From contig WPIO01000032.1 in NCBI GenBank assembly GCA_009760855.2, positions 3,047,001 to 3,111,000 on the forward strand: DNA of 64,000 nucleotides, written 5' to 3'. Shown in pieces: positions 1-11,526 of the stretch. Source of the DNA: Cristatella mucedo (lineage: Eukaryota; Bryozoa; Phylactolaemata; Cristatellidae). The position numbers and the translations under genes are program-made. Each line of letters starts with the position of its first letter. Position 1 is the stretch's first letter. Under the pieces are notes generated by a model. The model was not told where the DNA came from, did no database searches, and saw nothing but the letters and a program-made list of their open reading frames with translations.

Positions 1-421
1 AACCATTGCATAGTTAATAGTCGCTACCCGGTACTCTCTGGCTAAGTAATTAAAAAAGCTCCAGCCCCAGAAACATTCATCTTGCAGGTGAGCCGATATT
101 TAAATCCATATCAATCAGTCTTGATTCTCGCTCGCTAAACGAGATTCGATGACCACTTTTTCAGAATGGATGAACCAAGTAGTTTTTTGTCTCTGACCAG
201 CAAAGCTTGTCACAAATCAACTCCTCAAACGCGGAACTGATTCGCAATGCAAATTCAATTATGTTTGAAATAACGAGCATGTCCAAATTACACAATAAAT
301 TAGCTTAATACTTTTAAAAATCTCTTTGGATGAAGGATCTGTTGAGCATGCTAATGGTTTTACTAGCGGAAATTAACTGGTAGTTTTTCATTCTGACGTT
401 TTCACCTTAGAGAGAGAGAGA

Positions 422-507
<86 letters not shown>

Positions 508-1910
508 GGTTCTTGGTGTCCGACCTATCAAACAAAGTAATAGAGATGTCCTCAAACCTTGGTAAGATACTATGAGAGAAACGACCACGTCGAAGCAAGT
601 TTAATTCTTTCAGGGGAAACATTCAGCACAAGAGAGGCAATTAAATTCGCTCCAAATAATTTAGATTCTTTAATTCCTGCATCGGCTGTCTATATTGCCT
701 ATACGGGCACAAGCAGATTAGTGGAGATAGCAAGGACGTTTGTCACGCTAAGGCTACAACTGTATTCATGAACTTATTTCTAACCAGTAGATGGTCTAGA
801 GAAGAACCTCAATCACAACTGCCTAGGCTGATTGTGCTACCAGAGTCGTTCCTCTCATAAAATATCACAACAGGTTTTAGCGTCGATGCAATCATAACAA
901 TTACAACAGATTCTCCATTCGACATGCGAGCCCTAGATTGATCTATTTCCACGTCGGCTAAATGCACGAATGAGAGCCCTCAGCTGCTCATTTACGGCCC
1001 CGTAGACAAGACGAGTGTCACTCGTTTTTACCTGCTCAAGTCCTGACCCAAGCAATTCCAAATCAAGCTGCCATGCTTGTCAGTATGCGTAGAACGATAC
1101 GAAAAGCTCATGTACAATGAAAAGCTCTTACTAAGAGATGTGTGACAATTGATATTTCCATACAAGAAAGAAAAGCAATGGCCAAGTGTATGCAAGATGA
1201 GGCAGTCGAAGCCTCCGGCGACATGATGACATGGTGACTTTTCATAGGCGTTGGGGCCATGTGTCAGCTTGAGCAGCTTTAGTGAGTCAGCACTGGGGTG
1301 CCTAATAAAGCTACCACAGGACTGAAAAACAAAAAAAAAAAAAAATAACCTGCAGGGGTCGACTACAGTTTGTCGCCAAAAATCACAATGTATTTTAAGG
1401 ATTAACCAGGTGAAAAGATTTCGATAGCATTTCTCACTTGGTTTGCAAAGTTTCAAGCACTGCAGTGGTTTACCGTTGCCCACACCATCAAAAACGTTTT
1501 TAAACCGGAGCTTGTGGACCCAACGACAGCTGTGGTCACTGGAGGAAATACCGCCAAAGATATGGCTTCCGCATCCTCGATTAGGCATCAAATGTGTCCA
1601 TGCATTGATAGTTTTATACTTATCCGTGCAGCGTGGCAAATACGAGCTACCTGGCAGAAAGTGTCCTTCGGTGTATTTGCGAGTCTCTTTTGCTTGCTTT
1701 TGCTGTCATCTGCTGCTCGGTTTTGGCTTTGCTTATATTCTGCATGTCAGGCAGGTAGTGGTCGACCGGGTAGTCGGTTCGTTAAGGCCGCTGGTCTCTG
1801 CAGTTTGTCGAGCCAATTGATGGCTCTTTGCCTTTTTTTGGAGCTGATGGCAGATGACCAGCAGTTTTCTCCTGCTCCTTGGATGAGGGTTCGCTCATCC
1901 ATTTCTGTTT
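1..1910 (+). repeat. Left arm of a large inverted repeat (truncated by window start)
   Basis: Position 1 pairs with 10137 and position 1910 pairs with 8235 on the opposite strand. The two arms agree almost base for base, including the embedded GA/CT tract. Differences I saw are a few substitutions near 1757-1775, an A-rich stretch near 1327-1345, and short indels (for example near 180 and 400). Beyond 1910 the similarity stops abruptly. The arm contains open frames on both strands (1028-1639 minus; 1443-1820 and 1514-1918 plus) that match nothing I recognise. The outer limit is unknown because the window begins inside the arm. Confidence 0.93.
411..502 (+). repeat. (GA)n microsatellite in left arm
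   Basis: Nearly pure AG dinucleotide run with one GGG interruption near 424. The matching CT run in the right arm is at about 9642-9730. Open frames of poly-Ser-Leu across it are artefacts. Confidence 0.97.
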
Positions 1911-2004
1911 TTTTCTAGCAACTAATTTTTCCTGAGCGTTCAGTTTCGCTATTGTACTGCAAAAGCTTAGGTCCTACAGCTGAGGGATATTAAAGTGCAG
2001 AGCG

Positions 2005-2145
2005 GGTTATGGCCCAGTGGTTAAGGTGCTCGCCCCGACCAATGTCTGGCCCAGGTCGCGGGGTCGAGCCCCATTGCATACGTGAAGTGCCTGAATACAG
2101 ATTGAGTTCTCGTATGGCGCCATACAAACGAATTATTTATTTATA
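2005..2145 (+). mobile_element. tRNA-derived SINE with LINE-like 3' tail
   Basis: The head reads like a tRNA with an A-box-like stretch (cagtggttaaggtgctcgcc) and a B-box-like stretch (ggtcgcggggtcgagcccc). The tail (gtgcctgaatacagattgag, then a ggcgc motif and attattt repeats) resembles the 3' end of the ATT-tailed LINE in this window. This is expected of a SINE that borrows LINE machinery. Other copies lie at 8036-8175, 4676-4815 (minus) and 52745-52865. Confidence 0.85.
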
Positions 2146-2279
2146 AGAGTATTGAAGCCGCTGACAAGTGTCGTCCAGCAGAACTGTGAAGTTTGTATTA
2201 CACCAGAGATCTGTTCTAGGTACACATTTGTGTATTTATACTCGTGTTTTTGCCAGCGTAAATTTCCAAGCTTAAAGTA

Positions 2280-2760
2280 GGTTTTATTTTTGTGCACATG
2301 CGACAGCCCTCCGTAAGACCTGTCGTCGGGCCGGGCAGCGTGATCGAGCTCCTAATCTCCTGCCTCCAACACCAAGCACTTGATTATCAGAAACCGCGCC
2401 GGCCAATCCCAGTCTACATACTCTGGACGGCTGCCGACGTCGACGAATCTAGCCCTCTCCCTCCCCCTGGACTCCTCGGATAGCCCTTATATTCCATGCA
2501 TGCATGGTTTTGCACTGTCGAGCCATGGTTCGTTCCACACCCGATCGACAGCTGGTGGCAGTTTGTGGTCGATAGATGGCCGTCCCCACAGATGCCGTCA
2601 TTGCACGGATTTGGGCCGGACTACCGAGTCATCCACCGAGAGCCATTGTGCGCCCCTTTACCGCTTCAGAGCCTGCGGCTGCTCAGGCAGTCTGATCCGT
2701 AGGGTCACCGCCCAATCTTTGCAGGTTTCTGAGTCATGATCCTTCACAGCACACGACACT
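2280..2760. other. GC-richer block of unknown nature
   Basis: Clearly more GC-rich than its AT-rich surroundings and open in two overlapping plus frames (2292-2483 and 2380-2739), but the frames show no domain, signal peptide or splice structure that I recognise. It may be an old insertion. From 2761 to 3269 I see nothing assignable. Confidence 0.3.
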
Positions 2761-3269
2761 AAGTTCTACCTGCTCTTCCATCTATCCCGGCCTTCCTGCG
2801 CACAGAACTATCTCGTTGCATGTAATGGTAAAATTGCAAACGCTTATATTGCAGTAAAGTTTATCAAATTTAACGAGAAGACAAATCTGACAGTTTTTCG
2901 CAAACATATTCTCGCTCATAAACTGGAAATTTTCCATCTTAAATTAAAATCGTTCAGCATATCTTTATAATCTCCCTAAATCCTGCCACTACTAATCTGG
3001 AAGAACGGACTAGTCAGGATCCGTTGCTGTAGATGTGTTAGCCCAAGTGCTATTTATTCGAAATGGGCAAGGTCCCGTTTAAATATAAAGATAAGGCTAC
3101 TGTAAAAACTATCTAAAAAAATTTCAAAGCCATGATGTAGCTGGAGAATGACATTCATTCCGGCATGGGCCTATTCCTTTTTTATATATTGCATCACCGT
3201 ATAGCTGTAGGGGGTTCAATGTAGTTCATTCTCTAGCCACATGCTTACGGCGAAGCAACAACGAGCAAA

Positions 3270-3885
3270 AAAAAGCGACGAGGCCACTGCAAATGGCTAT
3301 GAGTGTGGCTTCAAGGCTAGTTTTCAAGTCTAAGAGGTTTAGTTCGTGTCTCCTTTGCTAAAAGAGCTAGGATGGCTGCGGGTTGATCGATGGATACAGA
3401 GCAAAGTTCTTACGCTGACCCACACGGCCACAGCTTGGCTTCTCCATAACTAGTTGAACTGCTGAACCAGTTTCAGCCTTCTCGTGCCCTCAGGTCTTGT
3501 ATGGACAATAAATTAACTGTTTCATTCCTCCGCTTAAAGACCGTTGCCGACAGAAGCTTTAGCTCAGCAGGTCCTCGACTGTGGAACTTGCTTCCACGAT
3601 TCTTACGCAACGACAACGACTTTCCGGCTGCGACAACGGATCATTCTTTCCTGCGGTCCTGAGCGGCTACTTCCATGCCACTCACTACCTCAACTGCTCT
3701 CCTGACTCTGCTATGCTTCTCACTTTCTTGTTGTTTCGTGAGATGGAGTCTGTTGGCTGCCGAACGCGTCCTGAAAGCCGCTTAAGCTGTGAATTCACTA
3801 TACAAAACTCTCAAGCGTAACACCCACATAGTCTTTGTGGCTTTGTGGAGTTACAGACGAAGATAAATTGCATTACAAATATCAG
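3270..3885 (+). mobile_element. ACATT-tailed LINE, 3' end fragment
   Basis: Carries the end of the reverse-transcriptase ORF (the region after tctcctttgctaaaagagct) with frameshifts, then the family 3' UTR ending in a gtggagttacagacg-agat motif and a short ACATT-type tail. The same sequence recurs at 6216-7465, 24435-25065, 46563-47045 and elsewhere. 5'-truncated and dead. Confidence 0.88.
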
Positions 3886-3889
3886 TCAT

Positions 3890-4675
3890 CCTTTTGTCAA
3901 GCCATCACTACAACACATCCCAACGTCATAAAATGTTTGAAAGGTAAGCAATGCAAAGAGTAGCCGATACAATATTCTCACTAGTTTTGCAGTATATGAG
4001 CCTTACCGGTTTTCAACGCAAATGCGGAGGTCAATATAAGATTGCCTGCTGCTGAGCTATTGCAGGAGTGCCAACTTCAAATAATGTAGCATGAACCATT
4101 GTCGTTCTACACAGAAGTATATTTATGGTGACCTGGAGTAAAAGTAAAACGATATCAGGCTACCTGGCCGTAAGCAGCGAGTGCCAGTCATATTTCAGTT
4201 CTGCAAACGGTACCTTCTAAGTCGCCCACCAAGATATGTGTGCCAAGCACCTAGTTCTCTGTCAATCGGCACCACCTTAATTAAGTATAACTTCGGAATT
4301 CAGTTGGATTTGATGTTTCAAAAACGAGTAGCTTATTACGTGGCCAACTTCTGAAAACACTATTTCAACATTAATGCATGATGATTTGTCTGCCTGATAA
4401 ATGAGACAGGTTACTGTATCCTTTTCAAGTTGTATTGCATTGCTCGTGCAAATTTTGAATTTTTTCCCTATGACTGCGCTCTTCGTGCAACCCCCCCCCC
4501 CGCCATCGGGGTGGCCTAGCAGTATTCCAGCAGTAAGTTTCAGCTATTCTGAAATGTGAAATTTCAAGTTAAAATCATGCTAGCACTCATTAGCTAGCTG
4601 ATGATTACCAGTAGCAGTAGTTCTGCAGAGCCTCTCTGAAGCTTACATTACGTGTAGATCGCCACCGAAAAAATA
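3890..4675. other. No recognisable feature
   Basis: AT-rich unique-looking sequence with a C10 run at about 4492. I see no long open frame and no match to the repeat families of the window. Confidence 0.5.
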
Positions 4676-4815
4676 TAAAAATATATATAATTCATTTATA
4701 TAGCGTGTTAAGAGAACTTAATCTCCATTCAGGCGCTTCACATATGCCACAGGGCTCGAACCCACTACCTCGGCCAAGCCGTAGTCATGGTGAGCGCTTT
4801 AACCACTAGACCTAA
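4676..4815 (-). mobile_element. tRNA-derived SINE, minus strand
   Basis: Read on the minus strand, it has a tRNA-like head (gtggttaaagcgctcacc, then a B-box ending gggttcgagccc) and the LINE-like tail gcgcctgaatggagattaag with terminal TA-rich bases. Same family as 2005-2145. The following 350 bp (4816-5165) hold nothing assignable. Confidence 0.8.
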
Positions 4816-5165
4816 CCAGCACTGAAAACCTTAAGAAATGCTAACGACGAAACGGTAATCTAATTGCTTGATCAGTACGCTGTGTACGCTGTGACCTCAA
4901 AAATCTTAAAGGCGATATGACGGCTTTTAGAAAGCCGGCTCTCATTTATTCTCATAACTTGTGACAGGGTCTTCAACTGGTGGTTGCTATTAAAAATTTA
5001 CATTAGCTGCACCTAAAATAATTCTCTTCAATTTATAGTTTTCGCATTTTGTTTCCTTATAAATACTAATGCTAAGCTCCGCCCACTGCCGCTAAATGTC
5101 CAGCAATTTTTAGGGGAGCTAAAGCCTTACCCACTGCATGGACCCATCTAATATCACTATTTCTG

Positions 5166-5525
5166 AATGCATTTGACGGACTCTCTATCAAGCATCGAAT
5201 CAACATCTAAATTCCTTCGCCCATTCTGACGTAACGATATTTAAAAAGAAACTTAAAATGCTCCTGTTTATCACAGCATTTATTGGGTTCTGGTGATTCG
5301 TCCTTAGTGTGCTTATGAGTGCTAGCACTGTTCACTCTACCAATAAGCATATTTACATGTTCACACTGCGTGACACCTCAAACCATGTTATGCTTGTTGA
5401 CATTGTGCGTGCTGCCACTGATCATTTTATCACGCTGCCTTTACAGCGTATGTAAAATGCCTAGAAAGACATTAAGCTGTCTAAAGATGCTTTACAAACG
5501 TTTTTTTATTATTGCTATTATCAAA
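5166..5525 (+). mobile_element. ATT-tailed LINE, 3' end fragment
   Basis: Matches the last ORF codons and 3' UTR of the family (gattcgtcctt, catgctgccac, then atgcctagaaagacattaag and a T/ATT-rich tail). 5'-truncated. From 5526 to 6215 I see nothing assignable. Confidence 0.82.
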
Positions 5526-6215
5526 ACTCTCGTACACATTCAACTCGTTATAGTAACTCATATATACTTTGTGCTTCAGGTAATTAAGATTTACCACATC
5601 CAGGAAGAGGTTCGGGCCTAAAATTACATCTCAATATATTAAGACATTTCTTCTTCCGGGTATTTTAAGGCCGTCTGGGATAATCAAAAGTATACACAGC
5701 AGGCCCCTAGTGCAACTACGGTGCTTTACAAGTTTTTATCCTCAATCATGTATTGTCTGTGTGCCTTATAGCAGTAGTCTCTGTCATAGTTAAACGACTA
5801 GCACAATATGAACTTCTAAGCAAAGACAGGGGTGCACCAAATAAACACTACACACTTTAAAATTTCCACCCTCAGATTATTTATCTGTATTTAGCACTCT
5901 AGATCCAGAGAGGAAGCAAGGCGAACGGTATTTGAGTGAATCTAAAATGAGTGACAGCACATGCTTGTGTGCTGAGGCAGCAAGCCAATGTCATAATGGC
6001 AGTTAGAAAACTGGAGAGCTTGTTGTCAGACGTGTTCTGGACAGATCCTGCGAGAGACATCCATACCATTGAACCATAATCACATAATCCACTCACTTTC
6101 TTCTACCCGCTCAGGCTGAGTAGACGGGAATTCATCTAATATTATTGCTCTTTCTATTTGCATTCAGCTTTAGCAATTATAAATAACTATTGAAGCTCGT
6201 ATCCTCATTCTATCT

Positions 6216-7465
6216 ATCTGGTGCAAAAAGACCGATTGGTAGACGGCATTTTGATTAGGGAGTCCATCGCTCTGGACGATGAGCCTCTGCCGTGGTTTAA
6301 ATCACATGTACTCGTCCAATCGTGTTCAGTCCATGTCGTGTGGTGGTCAACTCTCACCCAGCAGATATATCAATTGAGGAGTCCATTCTTGAGCCCTTGC
6401 TGTTCGCCATTCACACAGAGCCTCCCAAAAAAGTTAATAAACAGCCCACGGTATGCTATCAATTCTTTGCTTACAATACCCGTCTGTGTGTGTCATTTTA
6501 ACAATGTGAATTAGCTGCAGCGACTGATAATAAATGTTTTCCTAGCAGACATTCGATCATAGATGTCAGCCCAATGTATTCAATTAGGCAATGACGTAAC
6601 TCAACTTATAGTCGTAGGACACGTCAACCTTGCGGCATGATCAGGATATTTTGCTCTTGAAATTGTTTATTCTGTAGTGCGACCGTCATTATGTGCACTG
6701 CTTAACGGTTAAATGGTTGAGAGCTTAAAAAATACTGCCTCCGCAGCTCATCACGTCCAATCCATGCCTAAAATTTGGGACCGTCAACCAAAGTAGCATG
6801 CTAAAAATCTACTAGCTTACAGGTTCTGTCTCGGATGGACTACTGCAGTTCTGTGTTTAGCTGTGCAACGGAAAGTCATTAAGCCTCTGCAGCTGTTAAT
6901 GAATACGGTTTTTAGGATTGCCAGCTAATCCCAGAGGTTCACCCCTGTGTTTCATCTGCTGAATGAGCTGCGGTGGCTCCCGATAGATCAACAGGTACGG
7001 AGAACAATTAATAATCTGACCCACAAGGCCGCCCTGGCTTAGCTCCGTCATATCTGCACTGCAGCATTAGTTTAAGCCTCCTTCAGAGCTTAGGTCATTT
7101 ATGGACAATAAATTAGTTGTTTTATTCCTACGCCCTTAAGGCCGCTGGCGGCAGAAGCCTGTTTCTCTGTACGTCATAGACCGTTTAACCTTTTTCACAA
7201 TTCTTATTTGACGTCCGCTCCCCTGCTATCGACCATGGTGTATCCTATCTAGCCTTTCTGAGCTGCTACTTTCACGCTTCTCACTTCCTCGATTGCCCTC
7301 CTGACTCAGTTGCCTTTCTCTCTAGTTTTTCTTTCGTCAGATGAACTCTGTTGGCACCATATGCTCACCGAAAGTCGTGCAGGCTTTGAGTAAGCTGTTG
7401 AGACTCTCCAGCGTAACACCCATTCAGTTCTTGCGGGTATGGATTACAGATGTAGGCTACATTAC
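6216..7465 (+). mobile_element. ACATT-tailed LINE, RT to 3' end, heavily decayed
   Basis: Degenerate reverse-transcriptase pieces can be followed: a WFKSH-like stretch near 6297, then SILGPLLFAIHTE near 6380, where the YADD box has decayed to FAYNTRL. The C-terminal domain and the 3' UTR end with an acagatgtag...acattac tail. Several stops and frameshifts, so non-functional. Confidence 0.75.
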
Positions 7466-8035
7466 TGTACCGACATCGATTGGGCTACAACTAAGATGCG
7501 TGCACTTGACAGGTGTATGAGTCCATTGATGCACGTTAAAATTGCCTCTGCTTGGTGCCTTTAGCGACTTCTGTAGCTTCACAGATTCTATTTCCGAATG
7601 GGTAACTCTGTACTGCACTATAACGTCTGTAAATCTACTGTTCTTTGATGGCGAAGCTCGCAAAGGTAAATCCACCGTGCTTATCCGTAACAACCGATAC
7701 AATTAGATAACTTTTTAATCTAGCAACTGCGCTTCCATAGCCGTCAAATAATAACGAGGTACTCTCTTAGATACTAAAACGATTCCGTGACTGAGTTCTC
7801 GTGCGAGCACGCATTGCATCGACCATTGCTCTTGGTGGCGCCGGCGCCATTTTTAGAGCTCTTTTTAGATGGCCTACTTATCACCGGTCTGCATTGACGC
7901 TGTTGATTGACGTAAAAGGATGGAATTGGAATGATAAAATGATTAAAGTCTACAATTTTGTTCCTGCTGGTTGAGGGCATGATGGTGTCTTGGACATAAA
8001 ATGCCCTTTACCTAATTGTCTACCTGGTTAACAGC
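7466..8035. other. No recognisable feature
   Basis: Spacer sequence between a LINE end and a SINE. Short minus-strand open frames (7457-7702, 7774-7980) show no recognisable domain. Confidence 0.5.
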
Positions 8036-8175
8036 CTTGCTGGATTGGTCTGGTGGTTAAGGTGCTCGCCCCGCACAAGATCTGGTTGAGGTCGTGGGCT
8101 TGAGCTCCGAGGCATATGTAAAGCGCCTGAATATACATTAAACTCTCTTAGGGCGCTGTACAAATGGATTATACA
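8036..8175 (+). mobile_element. tRNA-derived SINE
   Basis: tRNA-like head (ctggtggttaaggtgctcgc; B-box-like ggtcgtgggcttgagctcc) followed by the tail aagcgcctgaatatacatta and a gggcgctgtacaaatg motif, then TA-rich bases. It lies just inside the right arm of the large inverted repeat, in the same orientation as the SINE beside the left arm. Confidence 0.82.
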
Positions 8176-8234
8176 AATAAATAACTATATATGTATGCAA
8201 ATTAATATATATATATTTATATATGACTATAAGG

Positions 8235-9635
8235 AAACAGAAATGGATGAGCGAACCCTCATCCAAGGAGCAGGAGAAAACTGCTGGTCATCTGCCATCA
8301 GCTCCAAAAAAAGGCAAAGAGCCATCAATTGGCTCGACAAACTGCAGAGACCAGCGGCCTTAACGAACCGACTACCCAGTCGACCGCTGCCTGCCTGACA
8401 TGCAGAATATAAGCAAAGCCAAAACCGAGCAGCAGATGACAGCAAAAGCAAGCAAAAGAGACTCGCAAATACACCGAAGGACACTTTCTGCCAGGTAGCT
8501 CGTATTTGCCACGCTGCACGGATAAGTATAAAACTATCAATGCATGGACACATTTGATGCCTAATCGAGGGTGCGGAAGCCATATCTTTGGCGGTATTTC
8601 CTCCAGTGACCACAGCTGTCGTTGGGTCCACAAGCTCCGGTTTAAAAACGTTTTTGATGGTGTGGGCAACGGTAAACCACTGCAGTGCTTGAAACTTTGC
8701 AAACCAAGTGAGAAATGCTATCGAAATCTTTTCACCTGGTTAATCCTTAAAATACATTGTGATTTTTGGCGACAAACTGTAGTCGACCCCTGCAGGTTAT
8801 TTTTTAGTTTCCTAGGTTTTCAGTCCTGTGGTAGCTTTATTAGGCACCCCAGTGCTGACTCACTAAAGCTGCTCAAGCTGACACATGGCCCCAACGCCTA
8901 TGAAAAGTCACCATGTCATCATGTCGCCGGAGGCTTCGACTGCCTCATCTTGCATACACTTGGCCATTGCTTTTCTTTCTTGTATGGAAATATCAATTGT
9001 CACACATCTCTTAGTAAGAGCTTTTCATTGTACATGAGCTTTTCGTATCGTTCTACGCATACTGACAAGCATGGCAGCTTGATTTGGAATTGCTTGGGTC
9101 AGGACTTGAGCAGGTAAAAACGAGTGACACTCGTCTTGTCTACGGGGCCGTAAATGAGCAGCTGAGGGCTCTCATTCGTGCATTTAGCCGACGTGGAAAT
9201 AGATCAATCTAGGGCTCGCATGTCGAATGGAGAATCTGTTGTAATTGTTATGATTGCATCGACGCTAAAACCTGTTGTGATATTTTATGAGAGGAACGAC
9301 TCTGGTAGCACAATCAGCCTAGGCAGTTGTGATTGAGGTTCTTCTCTAGACCATCTACTGGTTAGAAATAAGTTCATGAATACAGTTGTAGCCTTAGCGT
9401 GACAAACGTCCTTGCTATCTCCACTAATCTGCTTGTGCCCGTATAGGCAATATAGACAGCCGATGCAGGAATTAAAGAATCTAAATTATTTGGAGCGAAT
9501 TTAATTGCCTCTCTTGTGCTGAATGTTTCCCCTGAAAGAATTAAACTTGCTTCGACGTGGTCGTTTCTCATAGTATCTTACCAAGGTTTGAGGACATCTC
9601 TATTACTTTGTTTGATAGGTCGGACACCAAGAACC

Positions 9636-9731
<96 letters not shown>

Positions 9732-10137
9732 ACTAAGGTGAACGTCAGAATGAAAAACTACCAGTTAATTTCCGCTAGTAAAACCATTAGCATGCTCAAC
9801 AGATCCTTCATCCAAAGAGATTTTTAAAAGTATTAAGCTAATTTATTGTGTAATTTGGACATGCTCGTTATTTCAAACATAATTGAATTTGCATTGCGAA
9901 TCAGTTCCGCGTTTGAGGAGTTGATTTGTGACAAGCTTTGCTGGTCAGAGACAAAAATACTTGGTTCATCCATTCTGAAAAAGTGGTCATCGAATCTCGT
10001 TTAGCGAGCGAGAATCAAGACTGATTGATATGGATTTAAATATCGGCTCACCTGCAAGATGAATGTTTCTGGGGCTGGAGCTTTTTAATTACTTAGCCAG
10101 AGAGTACCGGGTAGCGACTATTAACTATGCAATGGTT
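8235..10137 (-). repeat. Right arm of the large inverted repeat
   Basis: Reverse complement of 1-1910. The 203-codon frame at 8506-9117 (plus here) is almost identical to the one at 1028-1639 (minus), differing only around an A/T-rich patch. It starts at a TTG rather than an ATG, with the first in-frame ATG 17 codons in, and overlaps open frames on the other strand. I do not regard it as a demonstrated gene. Similarity may continue past 10137, since the left arm is cut off by the window. From 10138 to 10675 I see nothing assignable. Confidence 0.93.
9642..9730 (+). repeat. (CT)n microsatellite in right arm
   Basis: Counterpart of the GA run at 411-502, similar in length but with different interruptions. 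Confidence 0.97.
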
Positions 10138-10677
10138 ACTCTCAGTCATCTTTGCTCTGCTTTTCTCTCGTCCATATTTCCTAGTAGCCGTAATACTGTG
10201 TCCTTTAGCAAGCCACTTGCTTTTTACTACGCTATCAGTCTTTGGTTACATGCGACTCAGTCACAGCTATAGCAAGTCACTCTATGAATTCACTTTGCAT
10301 TGCCTTTTTTGTCACGTGGCTGGCCAAACTTTGCTTTTGAGAACCAAGTATTACAAACTTGTATTTTTCTCTGCAGTGGGGTGATAGGGAGATGCAAATG
10401 AAGCAGCTAGAACTAGCCCTGTACCAAACGCCCGATGTATTCACTGGCTACAGGAAAGAAGCGAAACTACGACTCGGGGGAAGCGAATCTACGCTTACAT
10501 CGCCTATGAGTTTCAGAACATGCAAGCCTCCCGGTGGCCCTTTCTACGAGGCACGAGAAAGCGTTTACGAGAGAGCCTGGTGCTCCGGCTGATACTAGAC
10601 ATGGCAGAACCTGGTCTTAAAAAATCAATTGCCACATTTAGACTTTGTGACGCCAATTGGTTCAAAAACTGCCGCCA

Positions 10678-10948
10678 AATATGTAATGTAATGTAATGTA
10701 TCTCCGTCTGTAACTCCACAAAGTCAGAAGGACCATGTGGGTGTTACGCAGGAGAGTTGTGTATAGCACACTCACAGCCTAAGCGGCTTTCGGTACGCAT
10801 TCGGTAGCCAACAGACTTCGTCTCACGCAAAAGAGAAAGTGGGAAGCATAGCTGAGTCAGCAGAGCAGTTGAGGTAGTGAGTAGCATAGAAGTAGCAGTT
10901 CAGGACCGCTGAAAAAGATGTGCCATAGTCGGCAGTTAGAGAGTACAA
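10678..10948 (-). mobile_element. ACATT-tailed LINE, 3' end fragment, minus strand
   Basis: Begins with several atgta units (the reversed ACATT tail) followed by the family 3' UTR (tctccgtctgtaactccaca, gtgggtgttacgcagga). Truncated where it meets the TA repeat. Confidence 0.88.
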
Positions 10949-10982
10949 TATATATATATATATATATACCACATATATATAT

Positions 10983-11058
<76 letters not shown>

Positions 11059-11100
11059 GTATATATATACTGCGAGCAGAAAATAATTTATATATATATA
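10949..11100 (+). repeat. (TA)n microsatellite
   Basis: Long TA run with a few CCACA, AAATA and CTGCGAGC interruptions. It ends about 430 bp before the CRP1 start codon. Confidence 0.95.
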
Positions 11101-11475
11101 TTTATATTGAAATCCGAATCACATATACGCCTACCCTGGTTAATATGGTCAATTAGCTAGTTTTTGTCGCAACACTTCATATCGCTTACTTCGGCAGTCT
11201 ACGAATGCTGGCTGCATGGACAAACTAATACAGTTGGTAGTATTGAATAGGAGGCCAAAAAACTCTGTTAGAATTATTGAAACAAGAAATATTTAGGCCC
11301 CTAAGGCCCCTGCCGATATGTCCAGCCACGGTCACATCCACCAGCCGAGCAGATTGAGGCCCATTAGCATCTAAAGGCTTCAGAGCTCGCTGACTCACCT
11401 ATAGCAACGGCTAATCCCAGCTCAGGGCAGCCGAGTAGGCGTTTCAAGGTACTCAGCCTATAACCTATAACTAGG

Positions 11476-11483
11476 TATATTTT
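11476..11483 (+). promoter_or_regulatory. TATA-like box of CRP1
   Basis: tatatttt, 44 bp before the ATG. CRP2 and CRP3 have TATA-like boxes at about the same distance, which supports the start codons chosen. Inferred by position only. Confidence 0.4.
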
Positions 11484-11526
11484 CGTTAAGCTTCTTCAGT
11501 TTGCACTCGATCCAGCAAATCTGAGG

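Noticed and set aside
388-622. Poly-Ser-Leu open frames across the GA/CT tracts (also 9516-9827, 40684-41339, 48246-48452)
   Set aside because: They are produced by dinucleotide repeats, which stay open in all frames; no coding signal.
2005-2080. A functional tRNA gene
   Set aside because: A and B boxes are present but no cloverleaf with a clear acceptor stem, and the LINE-like tail plus several copies show it is a SINE. The same applies to 59045 and 63795.
1-10137. A Polinton/Maverick or other large autonomous transposon
   Set aside because: I find no polymerase, integrase or capsid-like frames in the spacer, which instead holds LINE and SINE debris.
10918-11160. Membrane-protein-like Ile/Tyr-rich frame
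   Set aside because: It is the TA microsatellite translated; likewise 57937-58140 and 51015-51230.
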